Source of the DNA: Paenibacillus alvei DSM 29
Lineage (GTDB): Bacteria; Bacillota; Bacilli; Paenibacillales; Paenibacillaceae
Direction of reading: 5' to 3'
DNA: 64,000 bases
Assembly (NCBI RefSeq): GCF_000293805.1
Contig: NZ_AMBZ01000013.1
Coordinates: 50,618-114,617, forward strand
Part shown: positions 35,034 through 43,618 of the stretch, in pieces
Numbering within the stretch: position 1 is the stretch's first letter
How the letters are laid out: every line of letters begins with the position of its first letter
Made by a program: the position numbers and the translations under genes
Notes under the pieces: generated by a model
Told to the model about the DNA's origin: nothing
The model's input: the letters and a program-made list of their open reading frames with translations, nothing else
Databases searched by the model: none

Positions 35034-36391
35034 GTCAACAACAATCAGAGGCGAACAATCTACTGCAGAAGGAGCTCGTTAAGACGCTCGACTACGAGCA
35101 GCTGATGAACTGCATGCGATGTGGATTTTGTCAGCCGACCTGTCCGACTTATCAAGAGACTGGCTTGGAGGCAGCATCTCCACGCGGACGCATTGCCCTC
35201 ATGAAAGCAGTAGCCGATGGCATTATGGAGCTGGATGAATCGTTCCAGAAGCAGATGAACTTGTGCTTGGGATGCAGAGCTTGTGAGCCGGTATGTCCTT
35301 CAGACGTCAAGTACGGACGGCTGCTTGAGCAGACGAAAGAGGCGATGCATGCGCATCATAATCCGCCGATGGCGGTTAAGGGACTGAAACGAATTGCACG
35401 CCCCGTATTTATGAAGCACAATCGTCTGCTGCGAATAAGCAAGCTGTTGCAAACCTATCAGCGTTCTGGCTTGCAAAGCTTTGCTCGCAAGAAGAACCTG
35501 CTTCGGTGGCTTCCTCCGCAAATGCAAATGATGGAGCGCATTTTGCCGGAAGCGGACAGTCAAGGTGTTGTGAAGCGGGCGGGTGGACGCCATTTCTTGG
35601 CGAAGGGCGAGAAGCTGGGTACAGTAGGGCTGTTCCGCGGTTGTATTATGGACGTTTTGTTCACCGAAACGAACGTGAATACGATCCGCTTGCTGACGGA
35701 ATCCGGCTATGATGTCATTATTCCGGAAGCACAGGGCTGCTGTGGCGCGTTGTTTGCTCATGGCGGAGGCGATACGGCTACGGCTGTGGATTTAGCAAAG
35801 CAAAATATTGCGGCATTCCGAGATGCTGGCGTTGATTACATTGCTTCCAATGCTGGCGGATGTGGAGCGTTGCTCGTTGAGTACGATCATTTGCTGAAGG
35901 ATGAGTCGGAGTGGGTGGAGCCGGCCCAAAAATTTGCGAAGCAAGTGAAGGATATCAGTGATCTCATTATGCGTTCACAGCGTTGGAGCAATCTCCCGGT
36001 TATGCCGTTAGGCAAAAGTGGAACGAGAGCAGAAGAAGCTGCTGAAACCGTTACTTATCAAGATTCCTGCCATTTGCGAAATGTAATGCGATCATCCAAT
36101 GGCCCTCGTCAATTGATCCGCCGTATTTCGGGCATACAGTACAAGGAATTGGAAGGCGCAGATGTATGCTGCGGATCCGCAGGTATTTATAACATTGTAC
36201 AGCCAGACATGGCGAATTCAATCGTAGATCGGAAGATGGATGCCGTTCGCGATACGCAGGCCTCGATTATCTTGACGAGCAATCCCGGATGCCTGATGCA
36301 GATGAAGGTTGGCGTAGAACGGGACGGTGTAGCTGAAAAAGTGAAGGTCATGCACGTCGTAGATTATTTTGCGGAAAAAATGTTGAAGTAA
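35030..36391 (+). CDS. glcF: Glycolate oxidase iron-sulfur subunit GlcF
   Basis: The 453-residue protein has two 4Fe-4S motifs near the N-terminus ('CMRCGFCQPTCPTY' and 'CLGCRACEPVCPSD') and two CCG domains further on ('EAQGCCGALFAHGGG', 'YQDSCHLRNVMR', 'DVCCGSAGIYNI'). It carries electrons from GlcD to the membrane quinone pool. ATGA overlap with glcD shows translational coupling. Confidence 0.93.
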   Translation: MSQQQSEANNLLQKELVKTLDYEQLMNCMRCGFCQPTCPTYQETGLEAASPRGRIALMKAVADGIMELDESFQKQMNLCLGCRACEPVCPSDVKYGRLLEQTKEAMHAHHNPPMAVKGLKRIARPVFMKHNRLLRISKLLQTYQRSGLQSFARKKNLLRWLPPQMQMMERILPEADSQGVVKRAGGRHFLAKGEKLGTVGLFRGCIMDVLFTETNVNTIRLLTESGYDVIIPEAQGCCGALFAHGGGDTATAVDLAKQNIAAFRDAGVDYIASNAGGCGALLVEYDHLLKDESEWVEPAQKFAKQVKDISDLIMRSQRWSNLPVMPLGKSGTRAEEAAETVTYQDSCHLRNVMRSSNGPRQLIRRISGIQYKELEGADVCCGSAGIYNIVQPDMANSIVDRKMDAVRDTQASIILTSNPGCLMQMKVGVERDGVAEKVKVMHVVDYFAEKMLK

Positions 36392-36501
36392 TATTTCACA
36401 TTACCTATAATTATATTGTAATAATATTTCATAAAATAGTAACAGACATCAATGCAGTCAATTTGCGGGGAAGATTGACTTCATCGTAGGAGGGGTTGAA
36501 T

Positions 36502-37458
36502 GTGAACGTCATTCCACTTAATGAAGCATGGGCGGATCCAATGTGCGAGCTGTGGAACCGTGAACTGGGCGATCTGTTCCCAATGAGACAACAGCTGTTT
36601 TTGCAAAATAGCTTTCGAGATGTAAACGTTTACTTTCCTGGCTCCTGGATCGTCCAAAATTCAGACGGCTCCATTCTTGGTTTCATCATTGCAAAGAAAT
36701 GGAAGGAAACAGAACGTGAGATGAAGCTTGGAGAAGGAGGAGGCTGGATTCAAGCTCTTGTCGTTCGTTCCGAAGCAAGGGGGCAGGGGATAGGCTCCGA
36801 ATTGCTCGCACGGGCCGAACAGGCATTGCGTGAAGCGGGCGCTTCTCAAGTGTTTATTGGACGCGATCCGTGGCATTATGTACCGGGACTGCCGAAGGCG
36901 CTGTCCATGCATCGCCCATGGCTGGAGAAGAGAGGATTTAAGCAGCTCTACGAGGTTATCGATATGCTGTCTTCCGAAAAGACAGAGCTGTTGGCAACCC
37001 CTGACTTTGCAGATGGAGCGGTCATTAAGCTGCTCGAACCAGAGGACAAGGAAGAAATGCTGAAATTTTTCCGCCGCTGCTTCCCGGGAAGATGGCTGTA
37101 TGAAGCACAATGCTATTGGGAGCGCGGAGGACAGGGAAGAGAGTTCATTGGATTGTTTCAGGGCAGTGAAATGATAGGCTTCTGTCGCGTCAATGATGAG
37201 CACTCTCCGCTTATTGCACAAAATACGTATTGGGCACCGCTTTTCGAAGAACCGTTAGGCGGCATTGGGCCGCTCGGCGTAGATGATCAGTACCGCGGCA
37301 AAGGATACGGTCTCGGCTTAGTTAAGGCGGGCATTGCAGAATTACAGCAACGCGGCATGCGCCAGTTAGTTATTGACTGGACAGAACTGGTTGACTTTTA
37401 TGCGAAGCTTGGATTCCATACGTGGAAGAGCTACGACCTAATGAGCAAGGCCCTGTAA
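36502..37458 (+). CDS. GNAT acetyltransferase with two GNAT domains
   Basis: GTG at 36502, after AGGAGGGG, gives 318 residues. Two GNAT acetyl-CoA-binding motifs are present: 'ALVVRSEARGQGIGSELLARAE' in part (near residue 82) and 'LGVDDQYRGKGYGLGLVKAGI' in part (near residue 260). Such tandem GNAT proteins occur in antibiotic-resistance and small-molecule acetylation families, but the substrate is unknown. It is a single-gene unit. Confidence 0.85.
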   Translation: MNVIPLNEAWADPMCELWNRELGDLFPMRQQLFLQNSFRDVNVYFPGSWIVQNSDGSILGFIIAKKWKETEREMKLGEGGGWIQALVVRSEARGQGIGSELLARAEQALREAGASQVFIGRDPWHYVPGLPKALSMHRPWLEKRGFKQLYEVIDMLSSEKTELLATPDFADGAVIKLLEPEDKEEMLKFFRRCFPGRWLYEAQCYWERGGQGREFIGLFQGSEMIGFCRVNDEHSPLIAQNTYWAPLFEEPLGGIGPLGVDDQYRGKGYGLGLVKAGIAELQQRGMRQLVIDWTELVDFYAKLGFHTWKSYDLMSKAL

Positions 37459-38026
37459 GCAAATTGAAAAGGAGAGTTCAAAAAGGCCGTGCTGATATTG
37501 CCTTCATATATCATCGTGATCATAAGCGTGCTTTTTGAACATTTCTAAAGTATAGAAACGATGCTGGAAATATGGAGTTAACTGCGGCAAAGTCTAGTTG
37601 CGACTATCGGGCAGAACGGGAATCTCTACCTATTTTGACTAAGCTGATAGGTAGATGGCAACATCTGATTCGATTTCTCGTTGGAGGGATATTTCCATCG
37701 TTTTCGGCACAGCTATAACAGCTATAAGAAGCCCTGGCAGATCCATACGTGCTGGGGTTTTATCTATAATGGGGGAATAAATATAATTGCACGTTATTGA
37801 CGTATTGTTTAAGTGTTTGCGTCCTATTAATAGGATGCGGCTGTGCAGTCTTTGGATGATGCAAGAGAAAGCCATCCGATTTATGAAGAGCCTGTACAAG
37901 TTAAACAACGAACCGACTCGTCTCCCTGTTCTCACCGACGATGTCTGCTCCGCATATAATGTGATCCGTCGTGAATATGGGCGTATGCACAGCAGGCAGC
38001 TAGAGTGCCGCGGGGAGGAGCGACTT
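37459..38026. other. Long non-coding gap between GNAT gene and hlyIII
   Basis: No convincing gene in 568 bases. Visible are an imperfect inverted repeat GTTCAAAAAGGCCGTGC/GCGTGCTTTTTGAAC (37477-37540) that can end transcription on either side, the direct repeat ACAGCTATA x2 near 37710, and the perfect palindrome TCCTATTAATAGGA (37822-37835), a possible regulator site. An open frame in line with hlyIII extends up to 37787, but without a ribosome binding site or homology that I can recognise. Confidence 0.5.
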
Positions 38027-38662
38027 ATGAAGTGGGGACGCAATATATCTGGGGAGGAACGGGCGAACGTGATTACCCATGCTGCCGGATTATTGTTCAG
38101 TCTATGGGCGCTTGGAGTATTGATTGGCGCTGCATGGGAGCGTGGAACGATAGCGCATGTCATCGGGGCTTCTGTGTATGGAATTACCTTGACTATTATG
38201 TTTACAACCTCGACGATGATGCACAGTATGCCGGAGGGCAGGACTAAGTTCCGATTTACCATCCTCGATCATATGGCGATCTATTTGTTTATTGCTGGAA
38301 CCTACACGCCTTTTATGTTGATTGTATTACAGGATGAGTTCAGCCAGCAGTTGTTTGGCCTAATATGGGGAACTGCGATTGTCGGCATGATTTATAAAGC
38401 TTTTTATACAGGCCGCCATATGTGGTTTTCGACAATTGGTTACGCAGTAATGGGATGGCTCATGGTAACGGTATGGGACAGCTTAATGCAGGCGATACCG
38501 TTTGAAGGGGTTATGCTGCTAGTCATGGGAGGGGGATGTTATACAGCGGGCATTCCGTTCTTTGTATGGCGCCGCTTGCCCTATCATCACGCCATTTGGC
38601 ATTTGGTCGTTTTGGCTGGTTCAATCTTGCATTTTATATGTATTTACCGTTATGTGATATAG
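38027..38662 (+). CDS. Hemolysin III family (YqfA/PAQR-like) membrane protein
   Basis: ATG at 38027 after GGGGAGGAG gives 211 residues with seven helices. The conserved features of the HlyIII/PAQR family are present: 'EERANVITHAAG' at the start, 'TTSTMMHSM', 'LDHMAIYLFIAGTYTPF' and 'HHAIWHLVVLAGSILHF'. The His, Ser and Asp residues would bind zinc. Members are putative membrane hydrolases; haemolysis has been shown only for some. Single-gene unit. Confidence 0.88.
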   Translation: MKWGRNISGEERANVITHAAGLLFSLWALGVLIGAAWERGTIAHVIGASVYGITLTIMFTTSTMMHSMPEGRTKFRFTILDHMAIYLFIAGTYTPFMLIVLQDEFSQQLFGLIWGTAIVGMIYKAFYTGRHMWFSTIGYAVMGWLMVTVWDSLMQAIPFEGVMLLVMGGGCYTAGIPFFVWRRLPYHHAIWHLVVLAGSILHFICIYRYVI

Positions 38663-38816
38663 GAGTAATAGTCGTCTCCGATCACCGAATGAAAGGCTTC
38701 AAAAATATTTTTCTCCTTGTTAAGGTTCAACCCTTGACATGATGCTGTGATTTCGGTATGATAAGAAACGTCGATGGGCTGTAAAGTGTTTTTCCTTTAC
38801 GAAAGGGGTGGCCCGT

Positions 38817-39176
38817 ATGAACGAGGAACAGATACTTGCTAAGACGAACCGCATTAATATGCTGTTCGACTTCTATGAACCACTGCTTACTGAGAAGCAG
38901 CAGACGTTCCTAAAATGTTACTTTCAAGATGACTTTTCATTAGGCGAGATTGCAGCCGACTTCGGCATTAGCCGCCAAGCGGTATATGAACATATTAAGC
39001 GGGCGGAGCAGACGCTTGAATCTTATGAAAGCAAGCTCGGCTTATTGTCGAAGTTCGAGCGTCGGACAGAGATCGTGATGACGCTGCAACATAAATTGAA
39101 CGATATGGATACCATACCCGACCCGCAGCGCGCGGAACTGCAGACGATTGTCCGTGAACTGCAGGCGTTGGATTAA
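38817..39176 (+). CDS. ylxM: YlxM/p13-like SRP-associated DNA-binding protein
   Basis: The 119-residue protein has a sigma-70 region 4-like helix-turn-helix ('SLGEIAADFGISRQAVYEHIKRAE', in part). ATG at 38817 is preceded by GAAAGGGGTGG. YlxM always lies directly before ffh in Bacillota, and streptococcal YlxM modulates the GTPase activity of the SRP-FtsY pair. It is 19 bases from ffh. Confidence 0.92.
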   Translation: MNEEQILAKTNRINMLFDFYEPLLTEKQQTFLKCYFQDDFSLGEIAADFGISRQAVYEHIKRAEQTLESYESKLGLLSKFERRTEIVMTLQHKLNDMDTIPDPQRAELQTIVRELQALD

Positions 39177-39195
39177 GGGAACGGGGTGAGATAAT

Positions 39196-40578
39196 ATGGC
39201 ATTTGAAGGATTAACGAGCCGATTACAGAATGTATTCAGCAAGTTAAGAGGCAAAGGTAAAGTTAGTGAGGACGACGTCAACGAAGCCATGCGCGAGGTG
39301 CGCCTTGCGCTGCTTGAAGCCGACGTTAACTTTAAAGTCGTCAAGGAATTCATTGGCAAGGTGAAAGAGAAGGCCGTAGGTCAGGAAGTGATGCAGAGCT
39401 TCACACCGGGCATGGTCATTATCGACATCGTTAATAAGGAATTGACGGAATTGATGGGTGGCACAGCTGCGAAGCTGGCTAAGGCCAACAAGCCGCCAAC
39501 TGTCATTATGATGGTCGGTCTCCAAGGTGCTGGTAAGACGACGACATCTGGTAAGCTGGCTAAGATGCTGCAGAAGCAGAATCATAAGCCGCTTCTTGTC
39601 GCTGCCGATATTTATCGACCAGCTGCGATTAAGCAGCTTCAGGTTGTAGGCGAGCAGATTAAGGTTCCGGTATTTGCACTTGGTGATCAAGTAAGTCCGG
39701 TTGAGATCGCTCGTCGTGGACTGGAGCATGCCAAGGAGAACCATCTTGACTATGTCATTATCGATACCGCAGGCCGCCTGCACATCGATGAAGCATTGAT
39801 GGAGGAGCTGAAGCAGGTTCATGCTACAGCGAAGCCGGATGAAGTGCTGCTCGTCGTCGACGCGATGACAGGTCAAGACGCGGTGAACGTAGCGGATAGC
39901 TTCAACCAACAGCTAGAGCTTACGGGTGTCGTGCTGACGAAGCTCGATGGCGATACGCGCGGTGGTGCAGCCTTGTCTGTCAAGGCAGTAACTGGCTGTC
40001 CAATCAAATTCGCTACACTTGGCGAGAAAATGGATGCGCTGGAGCCGTTCCATCCAGAGCGGATGGCATCGCGGATTCTCGGCATGGGGGACATGCTCTC
40101 CTTGATCGAGAAGGCACAAGCGAATATCGATACAGAGAAAGCCAAGGAAATGGAAATGAAGATGCGCAATGCTGCCTTCACATTCGATGATTTCCTTGAG
40201 CAGATGCAGCAAGTGAAGAAGCTCGGTCCAATCGATCAGATCCTAGATATGATTCCAGGGATGAATAAGATGAAGCAAAATGCAAATCTAAAGGTGGATG
40301 AGCGTCAAATGGGTCGAATCGAAGCGATTGTCCGTTCAATGACGAACGAAGAACGCCAAGATCCAGACTTAATCAATCACAGTCGTCGCAAACGGATTGC
40401 AGCAGGCAGCGGAACTGCGCTGGCTGATGTGAACCGTCTTATCAAGCAATTTGATGAGATGCGACGGATGATGAAGCAGTTCTCCGACATGATGGGCCCG
40501 AAAGGGCCGAAGATGATGAAGAACTTGAAGAGCAAAGCAGGCAAGGCTGGCAAAGGAATGAGGTTTCCTTTCCGTTAA
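39196..40578 (+). CDS. ffh: Signal recognition particle protein Ffh
   Basis: The 460-residue GTPase has the N domain, the G domain ('GLQGAGKTTTSGKLAKML', 'DTAGRLHIDEALMEEL', 'TKLDGDTRGGAALS') and the methionine-rich M domain that binds 4.5S/scRNA and signal sequences ('MIPGMNKMKQNANL', 'MRRMMKQFSDMMG'). It works with the FtsY encoded at 24722. Downstream are rpsP and the rimM-trmD genes in the usual order. Confidence 0.97.
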   Translation: MAFEGLTSRLQNVFSKLRGKGKVSEDDVNEAMREVRLALLEADVNFKVVKEFIGKVKEKAVGQEVMQSFTPGMVIIDIVNKELTELMGGTAAKLAKANKPPTVIMMVGLQGAGKTTTSGKLAKMLQKQNHKPLLVAADIYRPAAIKQLQVVGEQIKVPVFALGDQVSPVEIARRGLEHAKENHLDYVIIDTAGRLHIDEALMEELKQVHATAKPDEVLLVVDAMTGQDAVNVADSFNQQLELTGVVLTKLDGDTRGGAALSVKAVTGCPIKFATLGEKMDALEPFHPERMASRILGMGDMLSLIEKAQANIDTEKAKEMEMKMRNAAFTFDDFLEQMQQVKKLGPIDQILDMIPGMNKMKQNANLKVDERQMGRIEAIVRSMTNEERQDPDLINHSRRKRIAAGSGTALADVNRLIKQFDEMRRMMKQFSDMMGPKGPKMMKNLKSKAGKAGKGMRFPFR

Positions 40579-40645
40579 GAAATAAAGAAGTGGAGCTGCA
40601 ACAAGCTCGCTTGTTGATTCGAATTCTGTTTAGGAGGTGAATTTC

Positions 40646-40918
40646 GTGGCAGTACGTATCCGTTTGAAACGCATGGGTGCTCATAAAGCACCATTCTATC
40701 GTGTCGTTGTATCCGATTCCCGTTCCCCGCGTGACGGTCGTTTTATCGAGGAAATCGGTCATTACAATCCGGTAGCTCAACCAGCAGTCGTTAACATCGA
40801 CGAGGAAAAGGCGCTGAAATGGTTGCAAACTGGTGCTCAAGCATCTGACACGGTTCGCAACTTGCTTAGCCAAGCTGGCGTAATGAAGAAGTTCCATGAG
40901 CTGAAAAACCAGAAATAA
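40646..40918 (+). CDS. rpsP: 30S ribosomal protein S16
   Basis: GTG at 40646, after TAGGAGGTG, gives the family start '[22 protein letters not shown]'(in part). The 90-residue protein with '[13 protein letters not shown]' is standard S16, needed for 30S assembly. It is cotranscribed with the KH-domain gene 23 bases downstream. Confidence 0.97.
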   Translation: MAVRIRLKRMGAHKAPFYRVVVSDSRSPRDGRFIEEIGHYNPVAQPAVVNIDEEKALKWLQTGAQASDTVRNLLSQAGVMKKFHELKNQK

Positions 40919-40941
40919 TCTAGCCGTTCGGAGGGTCGCGA

Positions 40942-41172
40942 ATGGAAGAGTTAGTGTCAGTAATTGCACGCGCTTTGGTCGATCATCCGGAGGAGGTCCG
41001 TGTGGACGTCGTGGAGAAAGACCATGTCATCGTGTATGAACTTCACGTTCATCCCGACGATGTCGGTATGGTTATCGGCAAGCAAGGTCGTATCGCTAAG
41101 GCGCTTCGTACGGTCGTCACATCGGCAGCAGTCAAAGTTCCAAAACGAGTTGCCGTGGACATTATTTCATAA
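40942..41172 (+). CDS. khpA: KH-domain RNA-binding protein (YlqC/KhpA)
   Basis: The 76-residue protein is one KH domain with the loop 'GMVIGKQGRIAKALRTVV'. KhpA forms a complex with KhpB (Jag) that binds RNA and affects cell division in Gram-positive bacteria. GGAGGGTCGCG precedes the ATG. The order rpsP-khpA-rimM-trmD is standard. A terminator follows at 41184. Confidence 0.92.
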   Translation: MEELVSVIARALVDHPEEVRVDVVEKDHVIVYELHVHPDDVGMVIGKQGRIAKALRTVVTSAAVKVPKRVAVDIIS

Positions 41173-41183
41173 CAGTACGCAAG

Positions 41184-41213
41184 AGGGTTAGGATGAAGTC
41201 CTAGCCCTTTTTC
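41184..41213 (+). terminator. Terminator between khpA and rimM
   Basis: AGGGTTAGGA, loop TGAAG, TCCTAGCCCT, then TTTTT. A new promoter with TTGTGT-17-TACACT-like boxes may lie just downstream (about 41225-41245). Confidence 0.85.
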
Positions 41214-41327
41214 GTATGCATAGGGCAGTTTGTGTTACACTAGAGAGAAGGCTGTTCGGAAGCTTCTGCTTCCGGGCACTAACGATAGATAGAGATAAAT
41301 GGTAAATACATGGCAGGAGGATACGAT

Positions 41328-41846
41328 ATGTCTCAAAGAATGTTCAATGTCGGCAAGCTAGTCAATACGCACGGCATTCGTGGAGAAGTAAAAATTATCC
41401 CGACAACTGATTTTCCGGAGACGCGCTTTGCACAAAAGAGCGAGCTAATTTTGCAGCAGCCTGATTCGAACATTAACGTACCGGTTACGATTGAACGGTC
41501 GCGTTTACATAAAAATATGTACATCGTGAAATTCACGCAGTTCGACAACATTAATGATGTCGAGAAGTATAAAGGCTGGGTACTGAAAGTAAGTGAAGAA
41601 CAGCTGGACGAGCTCGATGATGACGAATATTACTATCATGAGATCATCGGATGTAAAGTCGTCACAGATGAAGGAGAAGAGCTTGGGGTTATTGAGGAGA
41701 TATTGTCCCCAGGTGCGAATGATGTCTGGGTTGTTAAGCCAGCGAAAGGGAAATCCATTCTGCTGCCGGTAATTGACGATGTTGTACTAGAGGTTAATGT
41801 GCAGGAGAAGATTGTGAAGGTTCATATTATGGAAGGACTAATATAG
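41328..41846 (+). CDS. rimM: Ribosome maturation factor RimM
   Basis: ATG at 41328 after AGGAGG; 172 residues. '[18 protein letters not shown]' and the PRC-barrel part '[20 protein letters not shown]' are diagnostic. RimM binds S19 and helps mature the 30S head. One base separates it from trmD, a tight coupling seen in most bacteria. Confidence 0.95.
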   Translation: MSQRMFNVGKLVNTHGIRGEVKIIPTTDFPETRFAQKSELILQQPDSNINVPVTIERSRLHKNMYIVKFTQFDNINDVEKYKGWVLKVSEEQLDELDDDEYYYHEIIGCKVVTDEGEELGVIEEILSPGANDVWVVKPAKGKSILLPVIDDVVLEVNVQEKIVKVHIMEGLI

Positions 41847-41847
41847 G

Positions 41848-42651
41848 ATGCGTATCGATGTGTTGACCCTTTTTCCGGAAATGTGTGAAGGGGTATTTGG
41901 TTCCAGTATATTAGGCAAAGCGCGCGAGAATGGTCATGTTACGATTAACACGGTCAATTTCCGCGACTATTCTGATAATAAGCACCAAACCGTTGACGAT
42001 TATCCGTATGGCGGTGGAGGCGGTATGGTGCTTAAGCCGCAGCCGATTTTTGCGGCGGTTGAGGATCTGGTCGCAAAAGCGGCAGCAGAGCGGTTGGCCG
42101 ATAAGAAGGATGAGAGCGAAGAAAGCTTGCAGGAGGCTGTCAAACCAAGAGTTATTTTAATGTGTCCGCAAGGGGAACGCTTCTCACAGAAGAAAGCGGA
42201 GGAACTGGCACAGGAGTCGCATTTAATCTTCGTGTGTGGTCATTATGAAGGGTATGATGAGCGCATTCGCGAGCATTTAGTAACAGATGAATTGTCCATT
42301 GGGGACTATGTGCTGACAGGTGGGGAACTTCCTGCAATGACGGTAGTCGACTCGGTAGTTCGTTTGTTGCCAGGCGTTCTAGGCAATGAGATGTCGGCAG
42401 TAACCGATTCATTTAGTACAGGTTTGCTGGAGTATCCGCATTATACCCGTCCGGCGCAGTTCCGTGACTGGAAGGTGCCCGATGTGCTCATTAGCGGTCA
42501 TCATGCGAATATCGAGGTGTGGCGGCGAGAACAAGCGTTGAAGCGGACGCTTGAACGACGTCCTGACCTACTTGAGCATGTGGAACTTAGCAAGGAAGAT
42601 AAAAAAATGATAGAACGATTGAAAAATGAAACCAATGGGACTCATGCATAA
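41848..42651 (+). CDS. trmD: tRNA (guanine37-N1)-methyltransferase TrmD
   Basis: The 267-residue SPOUT enzyme methylates G37 of tRNAs reading CNN and some other codons and keeps the reading frame. '[14 protein letters not shown]', '[18 protein letters not shown]', '[11 protein letters not shown]' and the knot '[16 protein letters not shown]' are present, with the base-accepting Asp near '[16 protein letters not shown]'. A strong terminator follows at 42711. Confidence 0.97.
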   Translation: MRIDVLTLFPEMCEGVFGSSILGKARENGHVTINTVNFRDYSDNKHQTVDDYPYGGGGGMVLKPQPIFAAVEDLVAKAAAERLADKKDESEESLQEAVKPRVILMCPQGERFSQKKAEELAQESHLIFVCGHYEGYDERIREHLVTDELSIGDYVLTGGELPAMTVVDSVVRLLPGVLGNEMSAVTDSFSTGLLEYPHYTRPAQFRDWKVPDVLISGHHANIEVWRREQALKRTLERRPDLLEHVELSKEDKKMIERLKNETNGTHA

Positions 42652-42710
42652 TGCTGTGGTCTGTCGGTTAAATGATCAGGGTGAGTAGTTGTACGCATGG
42701 TCAACAATAG

Positions 42711-42756
42711 AAGGCTGTGAATCTATGTAGTTAAGTCATAGATTCGCAGCCTTTTT
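42711..42756 (+). terminator. Terminator after trmD
   Basis: A 16-bp stem AGGCTGTGAATCTATG/CATAGATTCGCAGCCT followed by TTTTT. Confidence 0.92.
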
Positions 42757-42883
42757 GGAATTTTATTCTGATAGAAACCGCAAAGAATTTTGTTATTTTG
42801 ACCATAATAACCGTATTTGGAGGACAATGTTGATCTAAGGTGGCATTACATCGTGTTGAATCTGGAGGAAATGAGGAGACGTT

Positions 42884-43459
42884 ATGAGTAAAAGTGAGAA
42901 CCGTCAATTGCGATTGTTTATTGCAATGCCGCTGCCTGAGTCAGCTGTTCATGTGCTTGATGCATGGTGCAAAGCAGGACAACGCCATTGGCATTTTGCC
43001 AAATGGGTACATCCGCAGGATTTACATATAACCTTGCAATTCCTTGGTGCAGCAGACGAGGAGGCTACTCCTCGGATTGTTCAGGCTTTGGAGCAGGTAT
43101 CGAGAAAAACAGATCCTTTTGAGCTTCAATTCGAGGGCATAGGGAGCTTTGGGACAAAAGAAGCGCCTCGTGTGCTGTGGGTTGGTCTCGGAGGTGCAAT
43201 CGACAGGCTGCGACAATTGAACCATAGTGTAGGTGCTGCGGTATCACCGCTAGGATTCGAGCCAGAGGATCGTCCTTATCGTCCCCATATTACGCTAGCG
43301 CGCAAGTATCGAGGTGGAGAGGTGCATCCATTCTCTATGATCAGCGAACCACTCCCTTCGCATCAATGGATGGGGGAAGAGATAGTGCTCTTCCGGACTC
43401 ATATGAATCAAAGTCCTATGTACGAACGATTGCATACCTTCACGTTAGGTCAACGATAG
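42884..43459 (+). CDS. thpR: RNA 2',3'-cyclic phosphodiesterase (2H family, ThpR/LigT)
   Basis: The 191-residue protein has the two HxTx motifs of 2H phosphoesterases, 'DLHITLQFLG' (about residue 47) and 'RPHITLARKYR' (about residue 129). Family members hydrolyse 2',3'-cyclic phosphate at RNA ends. ATG at 42884 has GGAGGAAATGAGGAG upstream. It lies between trmD and rplS, which are adjacent in Bacillus. Confidence 0.88.
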   Translation: MSKSENRQLRLFIAMPLPESAVHVLDAWCKAGQRHWHFAKWVHPQDLHITLQFLGAADEEATPRIVQALEQVSRKTDPFELQFEGIGSFGTKEAPRVLWVGLGGAIDRLRQLNHSVGAAVSPLGFEPEDRPYRPHITLARKYRGGEVHPFSMISEPLPSHQWMGEEIVLFRTHMNQSPMYERLHTFTLGQR

Positions 43460-43618
43460 TCTATTGTACATGCAATAAAATAGTTGGATGCGCATTACAC
43501 AGGTTGTCTAAAACAGGTCCATCTTCACGTATATTTTCCAATCTTGCACATTTGTAATGAAATAACCATTTTAAGAATGTCGAAAATGGTAGAAATAAAT
43601 CGTGAATGGAGGGATATC

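Noticed and set aside
37787..38026. N-terminal extension of the hemolysin III protein
   Set aside because: The frame is open, but it lacks a ribosome binding site and homology; the ATG at 38027 has a strong site and the family start.
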